Shown here one piece after another: positions 6,760 to 6,868 of a DNA stretch of 6,868 nt. The notes under the pieces were generated by a model, which did no database searches, had not been told where the DNA came from, and saw only the letters and a list, made by a program, of their open reading frames with translations. Made by a program: the position numbers and the translations under genes. The stretch lies in the NCBI GenBank assembly GCA_903872785.1, contig CAIQLZ010000093.1:1-6868 (forward strand), in the 5' to 3' direction. This DNA is from Candidatus Levyibacteriota bacterium. Lineage in GTDB: Bacteria; Patescibacteriota; Microgenomatia; Levybacterales; UBA12049. Every line of letters begins with the position of its first letter. The stretch's first letter is position 1.

Positions 6760-6868
6760 AATTATACTACAAAGTCGTAACCAATGAAGGAAAATCAATA
6801 GATGGGTTAATTGAGGCAAGGGATCAGAATGAAGCAGTTGCTTATTTACATAGCAAAGGACTGATTCC
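6756..6868 (+). CDS. pilC: Type IV pilus inner-membrane platform protein PilC (GspF family), N-terminal fragment
   Basis: Only 37 full codons plus two bases are present. The peptide begins MKLYYKVVTNEGKSIDGLIE and continues with ARDQNEAVAYLHSKGLI. This is the typical GspF/PilC opening: an aromatic-rich strand, an EGK turn, G-x-IEA, then a helix of the type x-EA-x-x-x-L-x-x-KGLIP. PilC is the membrane platform on which PilB and PilT act; its transmembrane domains lie outside the window. The ATG overlaps the pilT stop as ATGA, indicating translational coupling, and only a weak GGT precedes it. Gene order and the N-terminal pattern agree, so the call is fairly firm despite the short length. Confidence 0.85.
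   Translation, partial: MKLYYKVVTNEGKSIDGLIEARDQNEAVAYLHSKGLI

Noticed and set aside
1..6868. CRISPR arrays, tRNA or rRNA genes, insertion sequences, toxin-antitoxin or defence modules
   Set aside because: I saw no spaced direct repeats, cloverleaf-like segments, transposase motifs or terminal inverted repeats. The coding genes fill the window with only short gaps.

Overview
The window looks like part of a small, AT-rich bacterial chromosome, most likely from the Candidate Phyla Radiation (Patescibacteria), possibly near Microgenomates. The reasons are the protein styles: a Mur ligase with almost no N-terminal domain, a very short clamp-loader delta' protein, and a compact pilB-pilT-pilC order. 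The genes are tightly packed, with gaps of 0-40 bp or short overlaps. TGA acts as a stop: the Mur ligase and pilT both end in TGA inside ATGA overlaps with a following gene. This argues against the lineages that read UGA as glycine. The lineage call is by resemblance only; no database search was possible.

Left part, minus strand, read right to left: a DNA polymerase III delta'-like gene (3906-3244), a MurF-like ligase (3219-1966), an alpha/beta hydrolase (1969-1280), a DegT/DnrJ/EryC1/StrS-type aminotransferase (1273-110), and the first 42 codons of a FemAB-like aminoacyl/acyl transferase (128-1, running off the window). The last four form an evident operon with a cell-envelope theme: peptide ligation, an unknown hydrolysis, sugar amination, and aminoacylation of a wall or glycan precursor.

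Right part, plus strand: pilB (3946-5682), pilT (5686-6759) and the start of pilC (6756 to the window end). These encode the extension ATPase, the retraction-type ATPase and the inner-membrane platform protein of a type IV pilus. They are almost certainly co-transcribed.

The 39-bp gap between the delta' gene and pilB is a divergent promoter region centred on the perfect palindrome AATTATAATT, which gives a TATAAT on each strand. A further promoter-like sequence lies just before the Mur ligase. For each of the three genes that would lead a transcript, a good candidate -10 box puts the predicted transcription start at, or one base before, an ATG with no properly spaced Shine-Dalgarno. Two internal operon genes (femAB-like, pilT) do have well-spaced ones. 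This possible leaderless pattern is the most unusual signal here. I see no novel multi-gene defence or mobile system, no RNA gene, no CRISPR and no insertion sequence. No stretch over 300 bp lacks a gene.
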